Source: Blautia luti (GTDB lineage Bacteria; Bacillota; Clostridia; Lachnospirales; Lachnospiraceae). From it: 61,729 nt of DNA. The notes beneath the pieces are model-generated. The model searched no databases, was not told where the DNA came from, and was given only the letters and a program-made list of their open reading frames with translations. The translations under genes and the position numbers were made by a program. This document shows, piece after piece, positions 8,300 to 16,810 of this stretch; the first letter of the stretch is position 1, and every line of letters starts with the position of its first letter. The stretch is from contig NZ_JAAITI010000022.1 in NCBI RefSeq assembly GCF_013304735.1, positions 1-61,729 of the forward strand, read 5' to 3'.

Positions 8300-9886
8300 T
8301 CACTTTATCCCATTATTGAGAATATTTTCCACTTCCTCCATCTGACCCAGAAGCATTTTCTGGCGGTCGTCAAAAAGAAGACCTTTATTATGCCTGTAAT
8401 ATTGGTCAGAACCGTTCTCCCGAATGAACCAGAGACTATAATAGTTGGCATTCAGTTCTGTGATAAATGCCACCATTTCCTGACTGTCCCCAAAGGCAGC
8501 TTCCATAAAGTCGAAAACGTTCTGAAGAGTAAAGGATATTTCGTCGGTTCGGTTTTCGTAGGCTTCGGTTTCGGATTCAAAGAGGGCTTTCACAAACTCA
8601 TAGTTCCTGTTTGACGATAGAACTTCCGATTCTGCTGCAGCACTTCTGCCTCCTGCCGGCTCTGAACCTGATCCGGTTTTATCTGATCCGGTTGATTCCG
8701 AAGCTGATTCCAATCCGGACGCATTTTCAAAGAATGACACAACACGTTTCTGTATACGTTCCTGCTGTTTTGTAAGAAGCTCACTCTTTTTATCCTTTTC
8801 AAGATCCGCCTCTGCTTTTTCCAGGAGATTTTTTGCTGTAAGGCCGTCCTGATTTTCTCTGAAGTACACCATATAATCATACAGTTTCGTGAGATAGGCA
8901 TCAGTAAGACAGCATTCTGTAAAAAGCTCGCCGAGTTTTCCATTAAGAAGGCTTACAATACTCAAATGCTCGTCCAGGGAAGCTGTGTGAATCTTGCCCA
9001 GAGTGATGGAATCCCACTTTCCTTTCAGGATGTCTTCCACCTTATAGTCCGTTCTGTACTTATAATAAAGAGCCAGATAGCTGGCAAAATCTTTCGCGAT
9101 CATCTTATGCTGGATGTACTGGCTGACCACCTCCCGGTCTACGGTTTTTCCAAGGATCTCATAAACCTGGATCAGACGGGAAAGATCCTCCCAGCCTCTG
9201 GCTGTTGCAAAAATCTTTCCATCTACAGTATTCTCCACCCTGTAGAAATTTTTTCTACGAAGCTCCAGATAGGAGATCACCGCCGGATGAATTCCCTGCT
9301 GATAGGCGTATTCCTTCCACACATCAAAGTCTGCCTCCACATCGATCTTCTTGATACGGTCCAGAGTGACCACATCGAATTCCCGGACGGATTTGTTATA
9401 TTCTGGCGGGTTGCCTGCTGTGACGATCACCCAGCCTTCCGGCACCTTCTGGTTTCCGAAGGTTTTTCCCTGAAGGAACTGCAGCATCATCGGCGCCAGT
9501 GTTTCAGATACGCAGTTGATCTCATCAATGAACAGGATGCCTTCTTTCAGACCTGTTTTTTCCATTTTGTCGTAAACGGACGAAATGATCTCACTCATGG
9601 TATATTCCGTGACAGAAAATTCTTCCTCACCATAATTCTTTTTTACAATAAAAGGAAGTCCCACAGCACTCTGCCTGGTGTGGTGGGTAATGGTATAGGA
9701 AACAAGAGCAATCCCGCATTCCCTTGCTATCTGTTCCATAATCTGTGTCTTTCCGATTCCCGGAGGGCCCATAAGAAGGATCGGTCTCTGTCGGATCGCC
9801 GGGATCCGGTACTCACCGAATTCGTCCTTTGAAAGATATGCTTCTATGGAATCTCTGATCTCCTGCTTTGCTCGTTTTATGTTCAT
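8300..9886 (-). CDS. MoxR-like AAA+ ATPase
   Basis: A 528-residue AAA ATPase. Walker A GPPGIGKT is at residues 40-47, Walker B ILFIDEIN near 125, and the sensor segment VIVTAGNPPEYN follows, a MoxR hallmark. The C-terminal part is helical, with a Ser/Gly/Glu linker near residue 400-430. MoxR ATPases usually act with a VWA-domain partner as a metal-insertion or remodelling pair. The likely partner here is at 22167-23519, with a sugar locus lying between. The frame is open upstream to 10024, but ATG 9886 has AAGGAG eight bases before it. Confidence 0.87.
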   Translation of the reverse strand: MNIKRAKQEIRDSIEAYLSKDEFGEYRIPAIRQRPILLMGPPGIGKTQIMEQIARECGIALVSYTITHHTRQSAVGLPFIVKKNYGEEEFSVTEYTMSEIISSVYDKMEKTGLKEGILFIDEINCVSETLAPMMLQFLQGKTFGNQKVPEGWVIVTAGNPPEYNKSVREFDVVTLDRIKKIDVEADFDVWKEYAYQQGIHPAVISYLELRRKNFYRVENTVDGKIFATARGWEDLSRLIQVYEILGKTVDREVVSQYIQHKMIAKDFASYLALYYKYRTDYKVEDILKGKWDSITLGKIHTASLDEHLSIVSLLNGKLGELFTECCLTDAYLTKLYDYMVYFRENQDGLTAKNLLEKAEADLEKDKKSELLTKQQERIQKRVVSFFENASGLESASESTGSDKTGSGSEPAGGRSAAAESEVLSSNRNYEFVKALFESETEAYENRTDEISFTLQNVFDFMEAAFGDSQEMVAFITELNANYYSLWFIRENGSDQYYRHNKGLLFDDRQKMLLGQMEEVENILNNGIK

Positions 9887-9974
9887 GGTATTCTCCTTTT
9901 CACGGCATATAAAAAACTGCCTGCAGGATTCTCCGCCTAAAACGGGTTGCCTTGCGCGACATCTACAAAAAATA

Positions 9975-10014
9975 TGCCTGAATCCAATGATAAATCGAAA
10001 ATTGAATTCAGGCA
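9975..10014 (-). terminator. Intrinsic terminator after GH3
   Basis: The stem TGCCTGAATTCAAT / ATTGGATTCAGGCA (arms 10001-10014 and 9975-9988) is followed on the minus strand by TATTTTTT. It closes the sugar locus and separates it from the MoxR gene. Confidence 0.85.
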
Positions 10015-10039
10015 AGTTTTTCACTACTATATATTTTTT

Positions 10040-12499
10040 TTATTCTGCTGTCAGTGTGTGTATCAGGTTCAGAATACGTCCCGCACACATTCTGACAACT
10101 TCTTCCGAAAGCTTTCCGTCTTCAAAAGCTTTTCGGATATTTTCTGCATCGGCTGCATTACCAGGCATGATAATATCATTTCCTGCTGTCACGCATTTCC
10201 ACGGAATACTTCCATCTTCCGGAACCGTTGTATTCCAGTCTGACATGATCACACCGTCAAATCCCCATTCTTTTCGGGCAATGGCTGTACAGAGATCAAC
10301 ACTGTTTGCAACATGGACACCATTCAGTAAATTATAGGAAGACATGATTGCCACTGGTCTGCTTTCTTTAACTGCAATCTCAAAACCACGCAGGTAAATT
10401 TCCCTCAGGGCACGTTCTGATACCTGTGCATCTACGCCCATACGATTATCTTCCTGATTGTTGCAGGCAAAATGCTTAACGGTAACACCGCAGCCAGGTC
10501 TGCTCTGCACTCCTTTTGTCATGGCTGCTGCCATGGTTCCGGAAAGCAGCGGATCTTCGGAATAATACTCAAAATTTCTGCCGCACAGAGGGTTTCTCTG
10601 AATATTAAGACCAGGTGCTAGCCAGAGATCTATGTGGAATTCTTCCATTTCTTCTGCAACTGCTATTCCAACTTTTTCCACAAGGGCAGTATCCCAGGTC
10701 TGAGCCAGTGCAGTTCCAACCGGAAATGCCGTACAGAACTGATAATATCTGTCTGCGTTTTCGTGAGTCTCATCTGTTCTCAGGTATCCGTTTTCCAGAG
10801 ATCCAAGGACACCGATTCCATATACTGTGTCTGTTTCTCTGTCTACTTCATAATTCTGCTGAAGTCTCAGTCCTGCCGGCCCATCGGCCATGATCAGTGG
10901 GGAAACGCCATATTGCTCATAAAGAGCAGCCGTGGTCTCACCGGCAGAGCCAGGAACACGGATTCCTGCCGCCCCCAGATTACTGGAGATTCCAGCAATA
11001 TTTCCATAAAACAGCGGGAGCAGATCCTTTGCAGGAATCTTATTTTCCGGTTGGCAGGTGCATTCTGTTCTCTTCTCTGGTTCAGGATAATAGATATATC
11101 TTCCAATCTTCTCATTCTCTGCCTTCTCTTTCCATTTCAGAGTTCTGGCAGAAAGATTCTGGCGGTCATAAACTTCTTCAGTAATATCAGTCTGATTCTC
11201 AAGGATATTCGTTTTATCCAGGATCACACTCTCCGGCACTTCAAGCATTGCAGCCAGCGTAAGCGATGCAATGCTGTTTCCGACCCAGACAGCATAATAA
11301 CCTTTTTCAGCAATCCAGGCATGCTGCTCTTCAGAAAAATATGCCAGTGTCTTTCTGTCGATCCTGATTTTCAGCAGTTCTTTTTCCCCCGGCTTCAGAA
11401 GTTTTGTTTTTGCAAAGCCAGCCAGTCGACGGTATTCCTTCCCTGATTCATCCTGTGGAAGAGACACATAGACCTGCACGACCTCTTTTCCCGAAAAAGT
11501 TTCTCCTGTATTCGTTACCTCTGCTTCAACTTCAACGCCATCCCCTGATGTTTTCATCCCATGGAAGCGTATCTGCATTTCTGTGTAAGAAAGTCCATAT
11601 CCAAACGGAAACAGCGGTTTTACACCAAAAGTATCAAAATAACGATATCCTGTATAAATTCCTTCCTTGTACTCTTCTCTTTCAAGCTTGCCATTAAGAT
11701 AGCTGTATTCCTCTGCACACGGATAATCCTCATACCTTCTGGCCCATGTTGCAGTCAGCTTGCCGCCTGGAGTTACCTTTCCCAGAAGGACATTGGCGAG
11801 GGCAAGTCCGCCTCTTTGTCCAAGCTGGGAAATATTCAGGACAGCACAGATATTTTCTGTTTCTTCCAGAATATCTGTCAGTTCTACCGGACCGCCGGAA
11901 TTCAGGATAAGTACTGTAGGAATCTTCTGTGCATCAAGGAACCGGATATCCTCCCGCTCCCGTCTGCTCAGATAATAATCTCCCTCGACCCTGCGCCTAT
12001 CCTTTCCCTCACCGGAAATCCTGCTTACCACATAGATTGCTGTCTGGGCATCGACAGTATCTTCTGCTGTGACTGCACGGCCTTCCGGCATTGCAAAGGG
12101 ATTTTCCGCATAGGCATCAAAAGGATTTTCCACAAACTTTGCTTCTTCCAGTATTTTTTCTTTCCATGCCCGGCGTGCTTCTGCGTATATTGACTCATAA
12201 TTGGCCAGCCATTTCTCGCTTACGATCTGAATACCGTTTTCTTTCAATCCCTGATAAATAGAAATGTTACTTCTGTTATTCACATCACCGGAACCTGTTC
12301 CGCCTTTCACTGTCTTTCCCGCACCGGCGCCGTATAAACCTATTTTCGTGGAAATATTCAGAGGGAGTGTTTTTTTATCATTTTTCAGCAGTACAATACC
12401 CTCCTCTGCTACTTTTTCCGAAAGAAGACCGTTTCGTATTTCACGGTCTGACATGCTGTGTTTCTTTGTTCCGCTGTGTTTCCATTTCTTAACTGTCAT
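10040..12499 (-). CDS. GH3 beta-glucosidase with permuted domain order
   Basis: An 819-residue glycoside hydrolase family 3 protein, probably releasing glucose or a related sugar from short beta-glucosides in the cytoplasm (no signal peptide). The domain order is reversed compared with ordinary GH3. The N-terminus begins with the (alpha/beta) sandwich domain (EGIVLLKNDKKTLPL at about 33-47, then FPFGYGLSY near 300), followed by an FnIII-like domain (about 320-420), and the TIM barrel comes last: [39 protein letters not shown] and the nucleophile Asp in GVIMSDWNTT near residue 760. Reversed GH3 enzymes are known from ruminal Butyrivibrio and Ruminococcus. It is the last gene of the ABC transporter operon, 20 bases after the permease. 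Confidence 0.9.
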   Translation of the reverse strand: MTVKKWKHSGTKKHSMSDREIRNGLLSEKVAEEGIVLLKNDKKTLPLNISTKIGLYGAGAGKTVKGGTGSGDVNNRSNISIYQGLKENGIQIVSEKWLANYESIYAEARRAWKEKILEEAKFVENPFDAYAENPFAMPEGRAVTAEDTVDAQTAIYVVSRISGEGKDRRRVEGDYYLSRREREDIRFLDAQKIPTVLILNSGGPVELTDILEETENICAVLNISQLGQRGGLALANVLLGKVTPGGKLTATWARRYEDYPCAEEYSYLNGKLEREEYKEGIYTGYRYFDTFGVKPLFPFGYGLSYTEMQIRFHGMKTSGDGVEVEAEVTNTGETFSGKEVVQVYVSLPQDESGKEYRRLAGFAKTKLLKPGEKELLKIRIDRKTLAYFSEEQHAWIAEKGYYAVWVGNSIASLTLAAMLEVPESVILDKTNILENQTDITEEVYDRQNLSARTLKWKEKAENEKIGRYIYYPEPEKRTECTCQPENKIPAKDLLPLFYGNIAGISSNLGAAGIRVPGSAGETTAALYEQYGVSPLIMADGPAGLRLQQNYEVDRETDTVYGIGVLGSLENGYLRTDETHENADRYYQFCTAFPVGTALAQTWDTALVEKVGIAVAEEMEEFHIDLWLAPGLNIQRNPLCGRNFEYYSEDPLLSGTMAAAMTKGVQSRPGCGVTVKHFACNNQEDNRMGVDAQVSERALREIYLRGFEIAVKESRPVAIMSSYNLLNGVHVANSVDLCTAIARKEWGFDGVIMSDWNTTVPEDGSIPWKCVTAGNDIIMPGNAADAENIRKAFEDGKLSEEVVRMCAGRILNLIHTLTAE

Positions 12500-12519
12500 A
12501 TCTTACCTGCTACCTTTTG

Positions 12520-13368
12520 TTATTCTTTTACGCCTCCAAGTGTCACTCCTGCGATGATAAACTTGGAAAGAAGGAGATATACGATAATGATCGGCACAAT
12601 GGCAACTGTGATCATCATGTAAATCTTACCCATATCAAAATTCATATAATCTGCTCCACGAAGTGTTGCAATCAGGATTGGAACAGTCATCTTGCTTTTA
12701 GACTGGATAACCAGAGCAGGAACGAAATAATTGTTCCAGGAGCCTACAAATGTAAAAATCGCCTGTACAGCGATTGCCGGCTTCATGATTGGCAGGACAA
12801 TACTGTTGAAAGTACGGAATTCTCCGGAGCCGTCAATTCTGGCTGCTTCTACCAGCGACATCGGCAGTGAGGACTGCAGATAGCTGTACATAAAATAGAA
12901 TACGGCCGGTGACGCAACAGACGGAATGATCAACGGAAGCAGGGAATCATATAATCCCATCTTTGTGATCAGACGAAGGAAGCCCATTGCAGTTACCTGT
13001 GTCGGCATGACGAGGATCGCCATGATAAATGTAAACGCTACATTCCTTGCCTTGAAATCATAGGCATAAAGACCATATGCTGTCAGTGAGGAAAAATATG
13101 TACATAATACTGCACTGCATCCGGACACGATAATACTGTTAAGAATTCCCCTGAACATCGGAAAGCTTCCGTCATTTGCAACATTCATCAGGTTTTTCCA
13201 GAAATATTTTCCAGGAAGAGCAGAAAATCCCTTCTGAAGCTCTGCATGAGAATGAGACGCATTCACGATCAGTACATAAAAGAAAAAGAGACACATAAAG
13301 GAAAGAATAATAAGTACCACATGTGCCACGATACTTCTGATCCTGCTGGCTGTCTTATCTTTCATCAT
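12520..13368 (-). CDS. ABC sugar transporter permease, MalG type
   Basis: A 282-residue carbohydrate ABC permease (CUT1 family) with six membrane helices and the EAA loop EAARIDGSGEFRTFNSIVLP near residue 190, which contacts the ATPase. Its start overlaps the end of the preceding permease by four bases. No ATP-binding subunit is encoded in the locus, so a shared MsmK-type ATPase elsewhere in the genome is probably used, as is common for Firmicutes CUT1 systems. Substrate is inferred from the phosphorylase and GH3 neighbours as a beta-gluco-oligosaccharide. Confidence 0.92.
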   Translation of the reverse strand: MMKDKTASRIRSIVAHVVLIILSFMCLFFFYVLIVNASHSHAELQKGFSALPGKYFWKNLMNVANDGSFPMFRGILNSIIVSGCSAVLCTYFSSLTAYGLYAYDFKARNVAFTFIMAILVMPTQVTAMGFLRLITKMGLYDSLLPLIIPSVASPAVFYFMYSYLQSSLPMSLVEAARIDGSGEFRTFNSIVLPIMKPAIAVQAIFTFVGSWNNYFVPALVIQSKSKMTVPILIATLRGADYMNFDMGKIYMMITVAIVPIIIVYLLLSKFIIAGVTLGGVKE

Positions 13369-14318
13369 TTTGTTTTTCTCCTTTCTGCTCTTGCTCTCTT
13401 TTTCGCTGCTTTCTTAGATCCGTCCGGATCATTGTCGTTAGTCATACGATATACAAAGAAGCAGAGGATTGCACTGATAATAAACAGGTATACAGACAAT
13501 GCTCCGGCCATACCATAATTCTTGCTCTTCAGATGGCTGTTCAGGAACATAATCAGTGTCATGGATGTTCTGTCCGGATTACCCTGTCCGTTTGTGAGGA
13601 TCTGCGGTACATCAAACATCTGAAGGCCACCGATGATGGAAGTGATCAGAGTATAGGAAAGAATCGGACGAATCAGTGGAAGCGTAATATAGAAGAAACG
13701 CTGAATGCTGTTGCATCCGTCCAGATCCGATGCTTCAAAAACATCCATACTGATTCCCATTACTGCTGCCATCAGCATGATGGTCGTGTTTCCGAACCAC
13801 ATCAGGAAATTCATGAAACCTACCAATGATCTTGTTCCCAGAACAGAGCCCAGAAAATCAATCGGTTCCTTTATCCAGCCCAGTGAACACAAAATGGAGT
13901 TTACAGGTCCGTTTGTGGAAAACATGGTAAAAAACAGAAGTGCAAATGCTGATGCCATGATCAGGTTCGGCAGATAAATTACAACCTTAAAAAACTGCTT
14001 GCCATGAAGCTTCAGCCTGGCATCAGTAAACCAGCATGCAAGCACCAGTGCAACAACGATCTGCGGAACAAATCCGATCACCCAAAGGATCAGTGTATTC
14101 AGTCCGTATTTCAGCATGTCAGAATGCAGAAGACTGACATAATTGGCAAGTCCTACAAAATTAGGACCAATCTGCTTGATTCCAGAACGGAAATATTCAA
14201 AAAAGCTGTATCTCACTGTATCAAACAGCGGAATCAGCGAAAAGATAAAATAGATCACAAAAAACGGAAGAATAAATATGTATCCCCATTTTCCGTAATT
14301 AACGCTCTTTTTCTTCAT
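13365..14318 (-). CDS. ABC sugar transporter permease, MalF type
   Basis: A 317-residue CUT1-family permease with six membrane segments and the EAA-like loop EASDLDGCNSIQRFFYITLP near residue 195. The C-terminus is short and basic (KKAAKKRARAERRK). ATG 14318 is preceded by GGAAAGGAAG and is preferred to an upstream in-frame ATG at 14339, which lies next to the intergenic hairpin. It pairs with the MalG-type permease downstream and the binding protein upstream. Confidence 0.92.
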   Translation of the reverse strand: MKKKSVNYGKWGYIFILPFFVIYFIFSLIPLFDTVRYSFFEYFRSGIKQIGPNFVGLANYVSLLHSDMLKYGLNTLILWVIGFVPQIVVALVLACWFTDARLKLHGKQFFKVVIYLPNLIMASAFALLFFTMFSTNGPVNSILCSLGWIKEPIDFLGSVLGTRSLVGFMNFLMWFGNTTIMLMAAVMGISMDVFEASDLDGCNSIQRFFYITLPLIRPILSYTLITSIIGGLQMFDVPQILTNGQGNPDRTSMTLIMFLNSHLKSKNYGMAGALSVYLFIISAILCFFVYRMTNDNDPDGSKKAAKKRARAERRKTK

Positions 14319-14340
14319 AATGCTCTTCCTTTCCAGCAAA

Positions 14341-14364
14341 CTGCAGGATCCAAAGATCCTGCAG
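14341..14364 (-). promoter_or_regulatory. Intercistronic mRNA hairpin between binding protein and permeases
   Basis: A perfect 10-bp stem CTGCAGGATC / GATCCTGCAG (14341-14350, 14355-14364) with a four-base loop lies between the binding-protein stop and the permease start. There is no T-run, so it is more likely an mRNA 3'-end stabiliser that raises binding-protein level over permeases than a full terminator. Confidence 0.65.
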
Positions 14365-14390
14365 CATCAACAATTATCCTCATGTGGTAT

Positions 14391-15758
14391 TTATTCCGGC
14401 CACTGGATCTCTGTGATCTCCGGATAACGCTCCTGAATAGCTGTCTCAAAGTTGGCTTTTGCTTTGTCAAAGTCTACTTTACCCTGGAAGTAATCACTGA
14501 AAGCGTTCTGGATCAGCTCTACACAACCCTGGTCATATGCGGAAAGCGGTGCGATCTTGATATTCTCTGCAACCGGTGCAAAATACTCAAACGGGTTCTG
14601 TCCACCAAGGAAATCAGATGCGAAATCTGCATTTGTAGCTGCATCTTTCATACCGGATTTTGTATTTGTAAAATCAGAGTATTCTTTGGAAATCTTAAGA
14701 AGATTATCCTGATTTCCCGTCATTGCCAGGATAATATCTTTGACATGTTCCGGATTATCTGTTCCTGTTGCAGCCTGAATGTAAGAGCCACCCCAGTTGT
14801 ATTCCTGCGGAGGATTTGTAACAGCCCAGTCACCTTCTGCTCCATCCCAGTTTGGTTTCAGAGTAAAGTCGATACCCCATGCCGGGAAGAGGAATGCGAA
14901 TACCTTGGACTCAGAACTCATTGCCTTGTTCCAGTCATCGTTCCACTGACCTTTTACAGTTTTGTTAAGATAACCTGCATCCAGCCACTCTTTGGAATCT
15001 TTTACCCAGTCCATGATCTTTGAATCTACTTTGATCACAGAATCACCGGACTCTACCCACGGATTCTCAATGCTGTTTCCATATAAACGAAAAGTGTCTG
15101 CATAAGAAGCAAATGTATAATATCCTTTTTCTTTCAGCTGAGCTGCTGATTCTTTGGCTGTATCCCAGTCTTTCATCTTCTCGCCAACTTCTTTCGGGTC
15201 ATCAGTACCGAAAACATCTTTCGCAATGTCACGACGATATACAAGGACACCCGGGCAGCACTGCCATGTGGCGCCTCTCTGTACTCCATCCGCATCAGAA
15301 GCTGTTGTTTTCGTGAAATCATACTGATCTGCAAGATCCTTGTCCGGATCAATGCCAAGATCAGTAAGAGGCATTGCAACATCTGCATCTTTGTCTGTAT
15401 ATTTGAATACATAATCTGTCTCAGAAAGGAATATGTCTACCTTATCATCTGCACTTGCATCAGCCTGGTTGAGAAGTGCCTCATCCAGTTTCTGCTGATA
15501 TACGCCATCCTGGTTCGGATTTACGACCCAGTGGATCTCTGTACCATCTTTCAGTTTTGTAACTGTACCATCTTTGGAAGTGGACTCTACTTCCGGATAA
15601 ACAGCTTCCAGTCTCTGACGGAACTCATCATTCCAGGAATAAATATTGATCACTTTTCCCTCATCCGATCCTTTTGCAGATACACAGCTTACATTTGCTG
15701 CCAACATTCCACAAACCATTGCTGCTGCAAGGATCATAGATACCGCTCTTTTTTTCAT
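14391..15758 (-). CDS. Extracellular sugar-binding protein of ABC importer
   Basis: A 455-residue extracellular solute-binding protein (family 1). The N-terminus is a signal peptide (MKKR, then hydrophobic to about residue 22) with a Cys in NVSCVSA. The lipobox is poor, so lipidation is possible but not certain. The mature part starts with INIYSWNDEFRQRLEAVYPE, the typical first strand of carbohydrate-binding lobes. AGGAGG precedes the ATG. It is the first gene of the importer operon and is divergent from the AraC regulator, with a shared operator over its -35 box. Confidence 0.9.
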   Translation of the reverse strand: MKKRAVSMILAAAMVCGMLAANVSCVSAKGSDEGKVINIYSWNDEFRQRLEAVYPEVESTSKDGTVTKLKDGTEIHWVVNPNQDGVYQQKLDEALLNQADASADDKVDIFLSETDYVFKYTDKDADVAMPLTDLGIDPDKDLADQYDFTKTTASDADGVQRGATWQCCPGVLVYRRDIAKDVFGTDDPKEVGEKMKDWDTAKESAAQLKEKGYYTFASYADTFRLYGNSIENPWVESGDSVIKVDSKIMDWVKDSKEWLDAGYLNKTVKGQWNDDWNKAMSSESKVFAFLFPAWGIDFTLKPNWDGAEGDWAVTNPPQEYNWGGSYIQAATGTDNPEHVKDIILAMTGNQDNLLKISKEYSDFTNTKSGMKDAATNADFASDFLGGQNPFEYFAPVAENIKIAPLSAYDQGCVELIQNAFSDYFQGKVDFDKAKANFETAIQERYPEITEIQWPE

Positions 15759-15836
15759 AGTATAAATCCTCCTTTTTCTGTAGCATCCCCGATGCTTTAC
15801 CTTTGATGATAAAAATATACCATTTTTTTATCTGCG

Positions 15837-15882
15837 ATTATATTATTAATCTTAACAAAATGTCAGATTCATGTCATAATAT
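15837..15882 (-). promoter_or_regulatory. Promoter and AraC-type operator of the importer operon
   Basis: On the minus strand, CTGACA (15861-15866) and TATAAT (15837-15842) are 18 bases apart. The -35 box is inside the plus-strand sequence TGTCAGATTCATGTCATAAT (15861-15880), which holds a TGTCA direct repeat with an 11-base step, the form expected for an AraC-family binding site. Nearly the same sequence occurs before the GH94 gene at 22131-22150. Overlap with -35 fits activation. Confidence 0.7.
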
Positions 15883-15931
15883 AAGAAACCAATACATTCC
15901 TTAAACACCAACATATAAGGAGGATATCAAT

Positions 15932-16672
15932 ATGTCCATTTCCCAAGACTGGATTACTAATGAACTGGAAGATACAGAACTGGAAGCTCTTCATCGCTCT
16001 CCCTCTGTGGAATATTCTTTTTACAATGCCGTAAGAGCCGGTGATATGGAAGCTGTAAACAAAAACTGCGAGGAAGACTCTTTTCTTCATCTGAAGGGAA
16101 CCGGTATCCTCTCCAAAAATCCTCTGACCAACCTGAAGTATCATTTCGTTGTCACTACTGCCATGCTCACCCGTTACTGTATTGACGGTGGACTAGAGTC
16201 TGAACAGGCATATCGTCTCAGCGATTTTTACATTCTGAAAATGGATTCCTGCACCACTGTACGCCAGATTGCAGATCTGCATCATATTATGGCCAGAGAT
16301 TTTACCGGAAAAATGATCCTCCAGAAAAAAAGCTCTATTCTTTCCAGACCGGTCATGCAATGCGTGGACTATATTTACGGTCACATTAAGGAGCGTATCA
16401 CCATTCAGGATCTGTCAGAACATACCGGACTCTCTCCCAGTTATCTGTCCAGAGTATTCAAACAGAATCTTGGAGTATCCATAAGTGATTACATCCGCGA
16501 GAAAAAAATCGAAAAAGCCACTCACCTGCTCCGATACTCTGATAAAGCAGTCGTTGATATCGCCAATTATCTGAATTTCTCTTCACAGAGTCATTTTATC
16601 CAGATCTTTGAAAACTTCACCGGCCTTACCCCAAAGAAGTACCGTGACAAATATTACAAATCCATGTGGTAA
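15932..16672 (+). CDS. AraC-family transcriptional regulator
   Basis: A 246-residue regulator. The C-terminal 100 residues form the two helix-turn-helix AraC/XylS domain (ITIQDLSEHTGLSPSYLSRVF and DIANYLNFSSQSHFIQIFEN, ending in the GLTPKKYR signature). The N-terminal half is a helical domain with GILSKNPLTNLKYHFV and DGGLESEQAYRLSD, shared with the larger regulator at 53087-54289. It is not a cupin. AAGGAGG lies nine bases before the ATG. It is encoded between the importer operon and the phosphorylases and is the best candidate to bind the repeated operator in front of both. Confidence 0.92.
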   Translation: MSISQDWITNELEDTELEALHRSPSVEYSFYNAVRAGDMEAVNKNCEEDSFLHLKGTGILSKNPLTNLKYHFVVTTAMLTRYCIDGGLESEQAYRLSDFYILKMDSCTTVRQIADLHHIMARDFTGKMILQKKSSILSRPVMQCVDYIYGHIKERITIQDLSEHTGLSPSYLSRVFKQNLGVSISDYIREKKIEKATHLLRYSDKAVVDIANYLNFSSQSHFIQIFENFTGLTPKKYRDKYYKSMW

Positions 16673-16711
16673 ACATCCTTATTATTATGGCTGATATTTT
16701 TTATCAGCATC

Positions 16712-16758
16712 AAAAACGACATCCCGCAGCTTTTTTACAACTGTGGGATGCCGTTTTC
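16712..16758. terminator. Bidirectional terminator between araC and phosphorylase
   Basis: Imperfect stem AAAACGACATCCCGCAG / CTGTGGGATGCCGTTTT (16713-16729, 16741-16757) with flanking T/A runs. Just upstream is a small GCTGATA / TATCAGC hairpin (16690-16708). Confidence 0.8.
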
Positions 16759-16810
16759 CTATTGATACTTCTGTTTCTGTAATTTAACAATTATGTATAA
16801 CCGATTTCGG

